This document shows positions 8,577 to 21,631 of a stretch of 64,000 bases of DNA, in pieces. The position numbers were made by a program, and so were the translations under genes. The first letter of the stretch is position 1, and each line of letters begins with the position of its first letter. The stretch comes from Pseudomonas delhiensis (GTDB lineage: Bacteria; Pseudomonadota; Gammaproteobacteria; Pseudomonadales; Pseudomonadaceae), in assembly GCF_900187975.1 (NCBI RefSeq), contig NZ_FZPC01000001.1, positions 248,001 through 312,000 of the forward strand, written 5' to 3'. The notes under the pieces are model-generated. The model had not been told where the DNA came from and did no database searches. It saw nothing but the letters and a program-made list of their open reading frames with translations.

Positions 8577-9189
8577 GGTGGTGTTCGCCCCAGCGCGGCA
8601 GCATGTCCTGGGGGATGCCCAGTTGGTTGAGGATGCGCACCACCACGAAGTCGACCAGGTCGTCGATGGTCTGCGGCTGGTGGTAGAAACCCGGCGCCGC
8701 CGGCAGGATCACCGCGCCCAGGTTGGACAGCTTGAGCATGTTCTCCAGGTGGATGCTGGAGAACGGCGCCTCGCGCGGCACCAGGATCAACTGGCGGCGC
8801 TCCTTCAGGGCGACGTCGGCGGCGCGCTCGATCAGGTTGTTGCAGGCGCCGCTGGCGATCGCCGACAGCGTGCCGGTGGAGCACGGCACCACCACCATGG
8901 CGCCGGGCGCGCCGGAGCCGGAGGCCACCGGGGCCATCCAGTCCTCCTTGCCGTACACGCGGATCTGCCCGGGCGCGGCGCCGGTGTATTCGCTGAGGAA
9001 GGCCTGCATCGCCTGGGGCTTGCCCGGCAGGGTCACGTCGGTCTCGGTGGCCACCACCAGTTGCGCGGCCTTGGAGATCAGGAAGTGCACCTCGCGGTCT
9101 TCCTGCACCAGGCAGTCGAGCAGGCGCAGGCCGTACTGGGCGCCGGAAGCGCCGGTCATCGCCAGGGTGACGCGTTCGGCTCCTGCCAT
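8560..9189 (-). CDS. ubiX: Flavin prenyltransferase UbiX
   Basis: A 209-residue member of the UbiX/Pad1 flavoprotein family. It prenylates reduced FMN to prFMN, the cofactor of UbiD-type decarboxylases in ubiquinone synthesis. The FMN-binding opening [15 protein letters not shown] is at about residues 11-25, the [16 protein letters not shown] segment in the middle, and the typical [17 protein letters not shown] in the second half. One base separates it from mpl. Confidence 0.96.
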   Translation of the reverse strand: MAGAERVTLAMTGASGAQYGLRLLDCLVQEDREVHFLISKAAQLVVATETDVTLPGKPQAMQAFLSEYTGAAPGQIRVYGKEDWMAPVASGSGAPGAMVVVPCSTGTLSAIASGACNNLIERAADVALKERRQLILVPREAPFSSIHLENMLKLSNLGAVILPAAPGFYHQPQTIDDLVDFVVVRILNQLGIPQDMLPRWGEHHLVSDE

Positions 9190-9190
9190 C

Positions 9191-10543
9191 TCAGTCCTCC
9201 AGGGCCTTGGCCAGCTTGCCGTGCAGGCCGCCGAAGCCGCCGTTGCTCATGATCACCACCTGGGTGCCCGGGGCGGCCACGGCCTTCACCCCCTCGATGA
9301 TGGCGTCCAGGGAGTCGCACACCTGGGTCGGCACGGTCGAGCCGGCCACCGTGGCGGCCAGGTCCCAGCCCAGGTTCGGCGGCGCGTACCAGAACACCCG
9401 GTCGGCCTGGGCCACGCTGTCGGCCAGGCCGTCGCGGTGGGCGCCCAGCTTCATGGAGTTGGAGCGCGGCTCCACCACGGCGATCACCGGGGCGTCGCCG
9501 ACGCGCTTGCGCAGGCCGTCGAGGGTGGTGGCGATGGCGGTCGGGTGGTGGGCGAAGTCGTCGTAGAGGGTCACGCCCTTCACTTCGGCGACCTTCTCCA
9601 TGCGCCGCTTGACGCTCTTGAACGCCGACAGCGCGGCGCAGCCCAGCTCCGGCACCACGCCGACGTGGCGCGCCGCGGCCAGGCAGGCCAGGGCATTGGC
9701 GACGTTGTGCTGGCCGGTCAGCTCCCACTCCACGGTGCCCTGCGCGGCGCCGTCGAACAGCACCTCGAAGCGCGAGCCGTCGGCGCTGAGCAGGCGCGCC
9801 TGCCACTGGCCGCCGATGCCTGTGGTCTGCACCGGCGTCCAGCAGCCCATGCCGATCACGCGCTTGAGCGCGGCTTCGTTTTCGGGGTGGATGATCAGGC
9901 CTTCGCCGGGGATGGTCCGCACCAGGTGGTGGAACTGCCGCTCGATGGCCGCCAGGTCCGGGAAGATGTCCGCGTGGTCGAATTCCAGGTTGTTCAGGAT
10001 GGCGGTGCGCGGGCGGTAGTGGACGAACTTCGAGCGCTTGTCGAAGAAGGCGCTGTCGTACTCGTCGGCCTCCACCACGAAGAACGGCGTGCCGCCCAGC
10101 CGCGCGGAGACGCCGAAGTTCTGCGGCACGCCGCCGATCAGGAAGCCCGGGCTCATGCCGGCATGCTCCAGCACCCAGGCCAGCATGCTGCTGGTGGTGG
10201 TCTTGCCGTGGGTACCGGCCGCAGCCAGCACCCAGCGCCCCTGCAGCACGTGGTCGGCCAGCCACTGCGGGCCGGAAACGTAGGGCAGGCCCTTGTTCAG
10301 CACGTGCTCCACCGCCGGGTTGCCGCGCGACAGGGCGTTGCCGATCACCACCAGGTCCGGCGCCGGCTCCAGGTGGGCGGGCTCGTAGCCCTGCATCAGC
10401 TCGATGCCCTGGGCCTGCAGTTGGGTGCTCATGGGCGGGTAGACGTTGGCGTCGGAACCGGTGACGCGGTGCCCCAGTTCCTTGGCCAGCACGGCCAGCG
10501 AGCCCATGAAGGTGCCGCAGATGCCGAGGATGTGGATATGCAT
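9191..10543 (-). CDS. mpl: UDP-MurNAc:L-Ala-gamma-D-Glu-mDAP ligase Mpl
   Basis: A 450-residue Mur-ligase family enzyme that reattaches recycled murein tripeptide to UDP-MurNAc. The N-terminal Rossmann start [14 protein letters not shown] fixes the start at ATG 10543; upstream in-frame residues are low quality. The ATP P-loop is GTHGKTTT, followed by the [15 protein letters not shown] and [10 protein letters not shown] motifs, and the ligase C-domain [11 protein letters not shown]. Cytosolic peptidoglycan recycling. First gene of the mpl-ubiX-yceK-like operon. Confidence 0.96.
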   Translation of the reverse strand: MHIHILGICGTFMGSLAVLAKELGHRVTGSDANVYPPMSTQLQAQGIELMQGYEPAHLEPAPDLVVIGNALSRGNPAVEHVLNKGLPYVSGPQWLADHVLQGRWVLAAAGTHGKTTTSSMLAWVLEHAGMSPGFLIGGVPQNFGVSARLGGTPFFVVEADEYDSAFFDKRSKFVHYRPRTAILNNLEFDHADIFPDLAAIERQFHHLVRTIPGEGLIIHPENEAALKRVIGMGCWTPVQTTGIGGQWQARLLSADGSRFEVLFDGAAQGTVEWELTGQHNVANALACLAAARHVGVVPELGCAALSAFKSVKRRMEKVAEVKGVTLYDDFAHHPTAIATTLDGLRKRVGDAPVIAVVEPRSNSMKLGAHRDGLADSVAQADRVFWYAPPNLGWDLAATVAGSTVPTQVCDSLDAIIEGVKAVAAPGTQVVIMSNGGFGGLHGKLAKALED

Positions 10544-10683
10544 GCAGACTCCTGCAATCAAGCCTGGGAAGGCGCTTCGAATGGGCGGCAGATTAGCACA
10601 GCGCCGGGTGCCGGCGGGGTGGCTGGATGCATCAGACGGCGCCATTCGCCGGGGGTTCCGCGCACGCTGGCGGTAGGCCCGGC

Positions 10684-10807
10684 GTAGGGCGAATAACCGT
10701 TCGCGGTTATCCGCCGATACACCCAACCCTCACCCTCCGCCAGGGTCGAACCCGGAGCCGCCTGGGGCCAAGGTCAAACGGCGTACAACCGCGAACGGTT
10801 GTACGCC

Positions 10808-10812
<5 letters not shown>
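10684..10812. repeat. Two GTAGGGCG-type palindromes between mpl and the sigma-54 regulator
   Basis: Copies at 10684-10715 (GTAGGGCGAATAACCG ... CGGTTATCCGCC) and 10778-10812 (GGCGTACAACCG ... CGGTTGTACGCCCTACGG). The second overlaps the end of the minus-strand regulator gene: its TAG is that gene's stop codon. Confidence 0.88.
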
Positions 10813-12718
<1,906 letters not shown>

Positions 12719-12945
12719 TGTTATGGTTCTCCACGGAAGGGACGGCAGGCAGTCCCGGGGCGACCGTCCCCGCAGCATCGTCCAGTGCGCCGCGCAATGC
12801 AATGCCTCGGTGACCTGCCGGTCAGCCGCTGTGCCGGATACGCTACAAACTGTCACCCCGACCTGTACCGCCGTTGCCACACCGCCCGTCGGCGGCTGCC
12901 CGCCAGCCGACCACCGGCCCAGCAACCACGCGGTTCCCGCTGGCA

Positions 12946-12961
12946 TGGCCCGGCCCTTGCT
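12946..12961 (+). promoter_or_regulatory. Sigma-54 (-24/-12) promoter of the aldehyde dehydrogenase gene
   Basis: TGGCCCGGCCCTTGCT fits the consensus TGGCACGNNNNTTGCW with GG and GC exactly 10 bases apart; only the fifth base of the -24 element differs. It is 61 bases before the ATG at 13023 and faces the dehydrogenase gene, next to the divergent sigma-54 activator gene. Confidence 0.78.
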
Positions 12962-13022
12962 CTACGCTTGTCAGACCACAAACGCGTCCTCCCCAACAAG
13001 CACAAGAGCCAGGAGATCCACC

Positions 13023-14543
<1,521 letters not shown>

Positions 14544-14567
14544 TCCACCCGGGCTTCCGACTCTCTT

Positions 14568-14597
14568 CCTGCGCGGCCTTCGGGCCGCGCTTTTTTT
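14568..14597 (+). terminator. Terminator after aldehyde dehydrogenase
   Basis: GCGCGGCC/GGCCGCGC stem with a CTTCGGG-type loop region followed by seven T residues, 25 bases after the stop codon. Confidence 0.92.
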
Positions 14598-14610
14598 GCC
14601 TCGGAAAAGC

Positions 14611-14858
14611 AGGGCGAATAACCGTTCGGAATGAGCCGGATATTCGGCCTCAACCTGTAGGAGCGGGCCCTGCCCGCGATTCGCACGCAGGGCGTGCTCC
14701 TACAGTGAAACTCCATGGCCGGCGCAGCGTAGGACCTTGTCCGCGATAGCCGGACACTCCGGCGCGTTTCGCGGATAAGATCCGCTCCTACAGATACATG
14801 AGCGGCTCAGGAGCGCAGGGGCAGGTGTATCGGCGTATAACCGCGAACGGTCATGCGC
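14611..14858. repeat. REP cluster in gap 14544-14863
   Basis: After the terminator there is a half GTAGGGCG-type element (about 14611), a full GTAGGAGCGGGCCCTGCCC element (14656-14705), a GTAGG-AC-type element (14727-14794) whose left arm is missing GAGCG, and a GTAGGGCG-type copy (14827-14858) with a mutated arm. No gene is visible in this convergent gap. Confidence 0.82.
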
Positions 14859-14863
14859 CCGGA

Positions 14864-15913
14864 TCAGTCCCCATGACTACGCCACTGCCGCGGGCTCACC
14901 CCGAACCAGCGGCGGAAGGCGCGGGAGAAGGCGCTGGTCTCGGAATAGCCCAGCAGCGGCGCCAGTTCGGAGATCGGCCGCTGGCGCTGGCGCAGGTAGT
15001 GCACCGCCAGTTCGCGGCGGGTGTTCTCCACCAGTTGGCTGAAGCTCAGCCCGGCCTCGCGCAGGCGCCGTTGCAGGCCGGCGGTGGTCAGTTCCAGGCG
15101 CTCGGCGATCAGTTCCAGCACCGGCTCGCCTTCGCTCAGGGCCAGGCGGATCTGGGTGCCGGCGTCTTCCAGCAGGTCCGGCCCGCGGCCCTGTTCGCCG
15201 AGGCGGCGGATCACGTCCTGCACCAGGAACAGCAGGTTGGCGTCGCGCTCGGGCATCAGCCGGCCCTTGATGTCGGCCTTGGGCACCAGCAGCGAATTGC
15301 AGCCGCGCTGGAAGTGCACCGGCGCGCCGAAGACCCGCGCGTGCTCCTGCCAGTCCTCCGGGCGCGCGTGCTCGAAGCCCACCGCGCGCGGCGTCCAGTC
15401 CTGGCCCAGGGCGTGGCGCAGCAGGTTCAGCGCCATGCCCATGGTCAATTCGGCATCCTGCCGGCGGTCGAGGATGGCGCCGTGCTGCACCTGGTAGTCG
15501 AAGCGGTAGCACTCGCCGCAGTCCACCAGGCGGATCAGCGTGCTGTGCTGGTGGAAGGGGAAGGCCGCGGCGAAGTTGCGCAGGGCGTCCTCCAGGGTTT
15601 CCGAGCACAGCCCGACGTAGCCCAGCAGGCCGAGGGCACGGGGCTGGAACTGCTGGCCATAGCGCAGGCCGAAGTTGTCGCAGCCGGACTGCCGCGCGGC
15701 CTCCTCCAGCACCTGGCAGTAGTTGGTCAGGGCCAGGCTCAGCGTGGGGTGGCGCAGGCGTTCGGGGTCGATGCCGGCGCGGCCGAAGACGCGGTCGATG
15801 TCGCCGCCCTGGGCGGTGATGAAGCCATCCAGTCCGCTGGCGGCGGCGGACAGCACGCCGAGGTTGCTCGCCGAAGGCATGGCGACTGCGCTGGAGAACA
15901 GGGACGGGTTCAT
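14864..15913 (-). CDS. AraC-family regulator with arabinose-binding-type N-domain
   Basis: A 349-residue regulator: N-terminal effector domain of the Arabinose_bd type (about 20-210; FGLRYGQQFQPRALGLLGYV is characteristic) and a C-terminal AraC double helix-turn-helix (ISELAPLLGYSETSAFSRAFRRW, then GVSPRQWR). ATG at 15913 is preferred over GTG at 15919, two codons earlier; neither has a strong RBS. It is divergent from the ethanolamine permease gene, so it may control permease-eutBC. Its ligand is unknown. Confidence 0.88.
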   Translation of the reverse strand: MNPSLFSSAVAMPSASNLGVLSAAASGLDGFITAQGGDIDRVFGRAGIDPERLRHPTLSLALTNYCQVLEEAARQSGCDNFGLRYGQQFQPRALGLLGYVGLCSETLEDALRNFAAAFPFHQHSTLIRLVDCGECYRFDYQVQHGAILDRRQDAELTMGMALNLLRHALGQDWTPRAVGFEHARPEDWQEHARVFGAPVHFQRGCNSLLVPKADIKGRLMPERDANLLFLVQDVIRRLGEQGRGPDLLEDAGTQIRLALSEGEPVLELIAERLELTTAGLQRRLREAGLSFSQLVENTRRELAVHYLRQRQRPISELAPLLGYSETSAFSRAFRRWFGVSPRQWRSHGD

Positions 15914-16193
15914 GGGCACGCTCGTTATTGATCACTTATTCGACAAAACGACGAAGCAATTACCGTGCCTCGCCTCCAGGGCCCGCCAGCCCCCATCACC
16001 GGGGTGTTTTCACTGAGGCGTTGCGTCATTCCCGAGCAGGCCCCGCGCCATCCTGGGGCGATGGGTAACACCCTGTTGCAAGTTGACCGCAGAGGCCGCA
16101 CGCCGGGTTCCAGGGTCAAGTCCTGGGCGGCCTGCGTCGCTACCATCGAAGCCAGGCAACCCATCCACGCCCCCAGGGGCAGAGGAGTCCACA

Positions 16194-17558
16194 ATGAGCG
16201 CATCACAACTAAAACCGACGCTGGGAACCTTGCACCTCTGGGGCCTGGCCGTGGGCCTGGTGATTTCCGGCGAATACTTCGGCTGGAGCTACGGCTGGGG
16301 CACCGCCGGCACCCTGGGCTTCCTGGTCACCACCCTGATGGTGGCCCTGATGTACACCTGCTTCATCTTCAGCTACACCGAGCTGACCACCGCCATCCCC
16401 CACGCCGGCGGGCCCTTCGCCTACAGCCTGCGGGCCTTCGGCAAGACCGGCGCGAGCATCGCCGGCATCGCCACCCTGATCGAGTTCGTCTTCGCCCCGC
16501 CGGCCATCGCCATGGCCATCGGCGCCTACCTCAACGTGCAGTTCCCGGCGCTGGACCCGAAATGGGCGGCCACCGGCGCCTACGCCATCTTCATGACGCT
16601 GAACATCCTCGGCGTGAGCATCGCCGCCACCTTCGAACTGGTGGTCACCGTGCTGGCCGTTGCCGAGCTGCTGGTGTTCATGGGCGTGGTGGCGCCGGGC
16701 TTCAGCTTCAGCAACTTCGTGCTCAACGGCTGGGCCGGCTCCAGCACCTTCAGCGGCGCGGCCATCGGCGGCATCTTCGCGGCGATCCCCTTCGCCATCT
16801 GGTTCTTCCTCGCCATCGAGGGCGCGGCCATGGCCGCCGAGGAAGCCAAGGACCCGAAACGCACCATCCCGCGCGCCTACATCGCCGGCATCCTCACCCT
16901 GGTGACCCTGGCCATCGGCGTGATGGTCTTCGCCGGCGGCGTAGGCGACTGGCGCGCACTGTCGAACATCAACGACCCGCTGCCGCAGGCCATGAAGGCG
17001 GTGGTCGGCAACGACTCCACCTGGATGCACATGCTGGTGTGGATCGGCCTGTTCGGCCTGGTGGCCAGCTTCCACGGCATCATCCTCGGCTACTCGCGGC
17101 AGTTCTTCGCCCTGGCCCGCGCCGGCTTCCTGCCCGCAGGGCTGGCCAAGCTGTCGCGCTTCCAGACCCCGCACCGGGCCATCCTCGCCGGTGGCGTGGT
17201 GGGCATCGCGGCAATCTTCAGCGACAACCTGATCAGCCTGCAGGGCATGACATTGACCGCGGCGATGATCACCATGAGCGTATTCGGCGCCATCGTCATG
17301 TACATCATGAGCATGCTCAGCCTGTTCAAGCTGCGCCGCAGCGAGCCGCACCTGGAACGCAGCTTCCGCGCCCCCGGCTACCCGGTGGTGCCGGGCATCG
17401 CCCTGGGCCTGGCGCTGGTCTGCCTGGCGGCCATGCTGTGGTACAACCAGGTGATCGCCATGGTATTCCTGGCGCTGATGCTGGCCGGCTACATCGGCTG
17501 CAACCTGGTCATCGCCGCGCGCCGTGGCGTGCCGGCGAGCTTCGCCAGCGAAGGCTGA
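16194..17558 (+). CDS. eat: Ethanolamine permease (APC superfamily)
   Basis: A 454-residue, about 12-segment amino acid/polyamine/organocation transporter of the ethanolamine permease (EAT) group. Hallmarks are the opening LHLWGLAVGLVISGEYFGWSYG, GGPFAYSLRAFG, and FLAIEGAAMAAEEAKDPKR. Inner membrane; imports ethanolamine. AGAGGAG lies before ATG 16194. It heads the permease-eutB-eutC operon (52 bases to eutB). I found no -24/-12 promoter with correct spacing in the 280-base upstream gap, so control may rest on the divergent AraC protein. Confidence 0.94.
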   Translation: MSASQLKPTLGTLHLWGLAVGLVISGEYFGWSYGWGTAGTLGFLVTTLMVALMYTCFIFSYTELTTAIPHAGGPFAYSLRAFGKTGASIAGIATLIEFVFAPPAIAMAIGAYLNVQFPALDPKWAATGAYAIFMTLNILGVSIAATFELVVTVLAVAELLVFMGVVAPGFSFSNFVLNGWAGSSTFSGAAIGGIFAAIPFAIWFFLAIEGAAMAAEEAKDPKRTIPRAYIAGILTLVTLAIGVMVFAGGVGDWRALSNINDPLPQAMKAVVGNDSTWMHMLVWIGLFGLVASFHGIILGYSRQFFALARAGFLPAGLAKLSRFQTPHRAILAGGVVGIAAIFSDNLISLQGMTLTAAMITMSVFGAIVMYIMSMLSLFKLRRSEPHLERSFRAPGYPVVPGIALGLALVCLAAMLWYNQVIAMVFLALMLAGYIGCNLVIAARRGVPASFASEG

Positions 17559-17610
17559 TCCACCCGCGCCGGGCCGCGAGGTCCGGCGCCGTTGAGCACA
17601 AGGAGTTCCC

Positions 17611-19005
17611 ATGCCCGGATACGCCCACAGCGTCGGTGGCCAGACCTGGCGCTTCGACAGCCTCAAGGAGCTGATGGCCAAGGCCAGCCCGGCGCGCTCC
17701 GGCGACTGCCTGGCGGGCATCGCCGCGGCCAGCGACGCCGAGCGCGTGGCCGCGCAGATGGCCCTGGCCGAGGTGCCGCTCAAGCGCTTCCTCGACGAGG
17801 CGCTGGTCCCCTACGAAAGCGACGAGGTCACCCGCCTGATCATCGACGGCCACGACCGCGCCGCCTTCGCCCCGGTCAGCCACCTGACGGTGGGCGACTT
17901 CCGCGACTGGCTGCTCGGCGATGCCGCCGACGAAGCCAGCCTGCGCGCCCTGGCCCCGGGGCTGACGCCGGAAATGGCGGCGGCGGTGTCGAAGATCATG
18001 CGCGTGCAGGACCTGGTGCTGGTGGCGCAGAAGATCCGCGTGGTCACCCGCTTCCGCAACACCCAGGGCCTGCGCGGCCGGCTGTCCACCCGGCTGCAGC
18101 CCAACCACCCGACCGACGACCCCGCCGGCATCGCCGCCAGCGTCCTCGACGGCCTGCTCTACGGCAACGGCGACGCCATGCTCGGGATCAACCCGGCCAC
18201 CGACAGCCTGCACTCCATCTGCACCCTGCTGGAGATGCTCGACGCCATCATCCAGCGCTACGAGATTCCCACCCAGTCCTGCGTGCTGACCCACGTCACC
18301 AGTTCCATCGAGGCGATCAACCGCGGCGCGCCGCTGGACCTGGTGTTCCAGTCCATCGCCGGCACCGAGGCGGCCAACGCCAGCTTCGGCGTGAGCCTGG
18401 CGGTGCTGCAGGAAGGCTACGAGGCGGGCCTGTCGCTCAAGCGTGGAACGCTGGGCGACAACCTCATGTACTTCGAGACCGGCCAGGGCAGCGCCCTCTC
18501 GGCCAACGCCCACCACGGCGTCGACCAGCAGACCTGCGAGGCCCGCGCCTATGCCGTGGCGCGGCACTTCAAGCCGTTCCTGGTGAACACCGTGGTCGGC
18601 TTCATCGGCCCGGAGTACCTGTACAACGGCAAGCAGATCATCCGAGCCGGCCTGGAGGACCACTTCTGCGGCAAGCTGCTGGGCGTGCCCATGGGCTGCG
18701 ACATCTGCTACACCAACCATGCCGAGGCCGACCAGGACGACATGGACATGCTGCTGACGCTGCTGGGCGTGGCCGGCATCAACTTCATCATGGGCATCCC
18801 CGGTTCCGACGACGTGATGCTCAACTACCAGACCACCTCCTTCCACGACGCCCTCTACGCCCGCCAGGCCCTGGGCCTGCGCCCGGCGCCGGAGTTCGAG
18901 CAGTGGCTGGAGCGCATGCACATCCTGCAACAACGCGAAGGCCGGGTGCGCCTGGCCGAGCAACTGCCGCCGGCGTTCCGCCCGGCCCTGGCGCAACTGA
19001 ACTGA
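17611..19005 (+). CDS. eutB: Ethanolamine ammonia-lyase large subunit EutB
   Basis: A 464-residue EutB TIM-barrel subunit of the adenosylcobalamin-dependent ethanolamine ammonia-lyase, which makes acetaldehyde and ammonia. Typical segments: [55 protein letters not shown], and [19 protein letters not shown]. Length is normal. AAGGAG precedes the ATG. No microcompartment shell genes are present, as expected for Pseudomonas. Confidence 0.97.
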   Translation: MPGYAHSVGGQTWRFDSLKELMAKASPARSGDCLAGIAAASDAERVAAQMALAEVPLKRFLDEALVPYESDEVTRLIIDGHDRAAFAPVSHLTVGDFRDWLLGDAADEASLRALAPGLTPEMAAAVSKIMRVQDLVLVAQKIRVVTRFRNTQGLRGRLSTRLQPNHPTDDPAGIAASVLDGLLYGNGDAMLGINPATDSLHSICTLLEMLDAIIQRYEIPTQSCVLTHVTSSIEAINRGAPLDLVFQSIAGTEAANASFGVSLAVLQEGYEAGLSLKRGTLGDNLMYFETGQGSALSANAHHGVDQQTCEARAYAVARHFKPFLVNTVVGFIGPEYLYNGKQIIRAGLEDHFCGKLLGVPMGCDICYTNHAEADQDDMDMLLTLLGVAGINFIMGIPGSDDVMLNYQTTSFHDALYARQALGLRPAPEFEQWLERMHILQQREGRVRLAEQLPPAFRPALAQLN

Positions 19006-19015
19006 GGACGCGCGG

Positions 19016-19819
19016 ATGAGCGAAGAGGCCACCCCCAACCCCTGGCAGGAACTGCGCCGCCTGACCCCCGCGCGCATCGCCCTGGGCCGCGCCGGCACCA
19101 GCCTGCCGACCCGCGCGCAGCTGGACTTCCAGTTCGCCCACGCCCAGGCCCGCGACGCCGTGCACCTGAGCTTCGACCACGCCGGCCTGAGCGCCGCCCT
19201 GGCCGAACGCGGGCGCGAAAGCCTGCTGCTGCACAGCGCCGCCCCCGACCGCCACACCTACCTGCAGCGCCCGGACCTGGGCCGCCGCCTGGATGAAGAC
19301 TCGGCAGCGCTGCTGCGCCGCCACGCCGAGGCCAACCCGGCGGGCTACGACCTGGCCGTGGTGGTGGCCGACGGCCTCTCCGCCCTGGCCGTGCAGCGCC
19401 ACGCCCTGCCCTTCCTGGAACGCCTGGAGGAAATGGCCGCGGCCGAGAACTGGAGCCTGTCGCCGGTTGCCCTGGTGCAACAGGGCCGCGTGGCGGTGGC
19501 GGACGAGGTCGGCGAGCTACTGCGGGCGAAGATGGTGGTCATCCTCATCGGCGAACGCCCCGGCCTCAGCTCGCCGGACAGCCTCGGCCTGTACTTCACC
19601 TGGGCGCCGAAGGTGGGCCTGAACGACGCCTACCGCAACTGCATCTCCAACGTCCGCCTGGAAGGCCTGAGCTACGGCATGGCCGCCCACCGCCTGCTGT
19701 ACCTGATGCGCGAAGCCTGCCGCCGCCAGCTCTCGGGGGTGAACCTGAAGGACGAGGCGGAGCTGCCGACGCTGGAGGGCCAGGGGCCTGGGGCCAACTT
19801 CCTGCTGGCCGGGCGCTGA
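19016..19819 (+). CDS. eutC: Ethanolamine ammonia-lyase small subunit EutC
   Basis: A 267-residue EutC subunit that binds cobalamin together with EutB. Visible landmarks are [33 protein letters not shown], and [18 protein letters not shown] followed by NCISNVR. It starts 10 bases after eutB, which indicates cotranscription. Last gene of the cluster; no terminator stem with a T-run is seen, only REP elements. Confidence 0.97.
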   Translation: MSEEATPNPWQELRRLTPARIALGRAGTSLPTRAQLDFQFAHAQARDAVHLSFDHAGLSAALAERGRESLLLHSAAPDRHTYLQRPDLGRRLDEDSAALLRRHAEANPAGYDLAVVVADGLSALAVQRHALPFLERLEEMAAAENWSLSPVALVQQGRVAVADEVGELLRAKMVVILIGERPGLSSPDSLGLYFTWAPKVGLNDAYRNCISNVRLEGLSYGMAAHRLLYLMREACRRQLSGVNLKDEAELPTLEGQGPGANFLLAGR

Positions 19820-19845
19820 GCCTCGGAACAGGGGCTGACTGGAAC

Positions 19846-20043
19846 CGTAGGGCGAACAACCGTTCGCGGTTATCCGCCGCAGGTCCTGCCACCGGGGCAT
19901 CCGGCGTGGCCGGTCAATCCAATCGCGGACGGAGTCCGCGCCTACAACCGTGCTTCCTGGAACCGTAGGAGCGGACGCTGTCCGCGATCCGGCGGATAAC
20001 GCCGTAGGCGTTATGCGCCCTACGCAACTGGCACCGTAGGGCG
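19846..20043. repeat. REP cluster in gap 19820-20183
   Basis: Elements include a GTAGGGCGAACAACCG copy (19846-19880), a short GCGGACGGAGTCCGC hairpin (about 19922-19947), and a compound element at 19967-20043 in which a GTAGGAGCGGACGCTGTCC arm runs directly into a GCGGATAACG ... GCGCCCTACG palindrome. The remaining 140 bases before the GNAT gene hold no gene; they should carry its promoter. Confidence 0.82.
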
Positions 20044-20183
20044 TGCCGACGCGCCGCTCTCGATCAAACGCTCGCTTGGATTGCGCTTTCAACGATTTCT
20101 GGTGCAGCATCCAGGGCAGTGTTGTGCTGGCACAGCACCTGCATCGTGACAGCAGCCCATTCACCGAACGCAGAGATCCGCCC

Positions 20184-20648
20184 ATGCGCATCGTGCAAGC
20201 CACCCTCGATCACCTCGACCTGCTCGCCCCGCTGTTCGTCAAGTACCGTGAGTTCTACGGGATGCTGCCCTACCCCGAATCCTCGCGGAAATTCCTGGAA
20301 AAGCGCCTCAAGCGCAAGGAGTCGGTGATCTACCTGGCGCTGCCGGACGACAGCGACGACAAGCTGCTGGGCTTCTGCCAGCTCTACCCGAGCTTCTCCT
20401 CGCTGTCGCTCAAGCGCGTGTGGATCCTCAACGACATCTACGTCGCCGAGGACGCCCGCCGCCAGCTGGTGGCCGACCACCTGCTGCAGCACGCCCGGCA
20501 GATGGCGCGGGAAACCAACGCCGTGCGCATGCGCGTGTCCACCAGCACCAACAACGAGGTGGCGCAGAAGGTCTACGAGTCCATCGGCTTCCGCGAGGAC
20601 ACCGAGTTCAAGAACTATATCCTCCCGATCAGCGACGATCTGGTCTAA
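20184..20648 (+). CDS. GNAT-family N-acetyltransferase
   Basis: A 154-residue GNAT acetyltransferase: beta-strand GFCQLYPSFSSLSLKRVWILNDIYV, the acetyl-CoA loop as EDARRQLVADHLL (the usual R/QxxGxG/A here is RRQLVA), and C-terminal NNEVAQKVYESIGF. Substrate unknown. The start at ATG 20184 gives the usual MRIVQATLDHLD opening; upstream in-frame codons look non-coding. Confidence 0.88.
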   Translation: MRIVQATLDHLDLLAPLFVKYREFYGMLPYPESSRKFLEKRLKRKESVIYLALPDDSDDKLLGFCQLYPSFSSLSLKRVWILNDIYVAEDARRQLVADHLLQHARQMARETNAVRMRVSTSTNNEVAQKVYESIGFREDTEFKNYILPISDDLV

Positions 20649-20740
20649 GCCGGGGGCGCATCACGCTGGCAATAGCGTAAAGCCAGCATTACAGTGAAGC
20701 ATCGCACGTGCCGCCCGGCGTTCGGCGGCTAAGGGGCTCC

Positions 20741-21631
20741 ATGGGCATTCCCCAGCGTCTACTGCGTCACTTCTCCCTGCTCCTGCTGTTCGGCCTGGGC
20801 ACCGTCCAGGCCGATACCCTGCGCGTGGCCACCCTCGACTGGGAGCCCTACGTCGGCGCCGACCTGCCCGGCCAGGGCCTGGCCAGCCGCATCCTCGACG
20901 AGGCCCTGGCGCTCAACGGCGACCGCGCCGAACGGGTGTTCCTGCCCTGGCAACGGGCCCTCAACGAAACCCGCGAAGGCCGCTACGACGCCCTGATGCC
21001 GGCCTACCTGTCGGCCGACCGCAGCCGCGACTTCTACACCTCGATGCCGCTGCTGGATTCGCAGCTGGGCTTCTTCCACCGCCGCGACCACGCCATCGCC
21101 TACCGCGCCGGCGACCTGAACAGCCTGCGCCCCTACCGCATCGGCGTGGTGCGCGGCTACGTCAACCAGGCCGACTTCGACAACGCCGACTTCCTCACCA
21201 GGGAAGTGGTCAACAACGACTGGCAGAACCTGGAAAAGCTCCTGCGCGGGCGCCTCGACCTGGCGGTGGTGGACCGCTACACCGGCTACCACCTGCTGGC
21301 GCGCAATGCCCCGGCGCTGCGCGAACAGCTGGAATTCATCGAGCCGCCGCTGGAGATCAAGCCCCTCTACGTGCTGATTCCCAAGGCCCGCACCGGCGGA
21401 GAGGCGCTGGCGGCCAACCTCGACCGCGGCCTGCGCACGCTGCGCCAGAGCGGGCGCCTGCAGCAACTGATCGCCGACGCCCACCTGGAAACGGCCCAGG
21501 GCATCCGCGCCGTGGCCGAACACCCGCTAGCCGAGCAGGTACCAGGCGCTGGCGGCCACGACCGCGCCCGCGAAGGCGCCGACAACAGCCCAGCGGCGCC
21601 AACCCTGGACTGGCAGGCGAGCCTGCGCTAA
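20741..21631 (+). CDS. Periplasmic solute-binding (SBP_bac_3-like) protein
   Basis: A 296-residue protein with a signal peptide (cleavage likely after VQA near residue 24) and a single periplasmic binding fold (VATLDWEPYVGADLPGQGL at the start, then YDALMPAYLSADRS, and YRIGVVRGYVN). Such Pseudomonas proteins resemble amino-acid binding proteins but have no transporter genes here, so a sensory or orphan role is possible. The last 33 or so residues are low complexity and are read antisense to the 3' end of the convergent gene (105-base overlap), which suggests a lost stop codon. ATG 20741 is preferred over an upstream in-frame start at 20708. Confidence 0.8.
   Translation: MGIPQRLLRHFSLLLLFGLGTVQADTLRVATLDWEPYVGADLPGQGLASRILDEALALNGDRAERVFLPWQRALNETREGRYDALMPAYLSADRSRDFYTSMPLLDSQLGFFHRRDHAIAYRAGDLNSLRPYRIGVVRGYVNQADFDNADFLTREVVNNDWQNLEKLLRGRLDLAVVDRYTGYHLLARNAPALREQLEFIEPPLEIKPLYVLIPKARTGGEALAANLDRGLRTLRQSGRLQQLIADAHLETAQGIRAVAEHPLAEQVPGAGGHDRAREGADNSPAAPTLDWQASLR

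Noticed and set aside
15920..16193. Sigma-54 promoter for the ethanolamine permease
   Set aside because: GGTAACACCCTGTTGC looks similar but GG and GC are 12 bases apart instead of 10.
19820..20043. CRISPR-like array from repeated palindromes
   Set aside because: The repeats differ in sequence and orientation with no regular spacers; they are REP elements.
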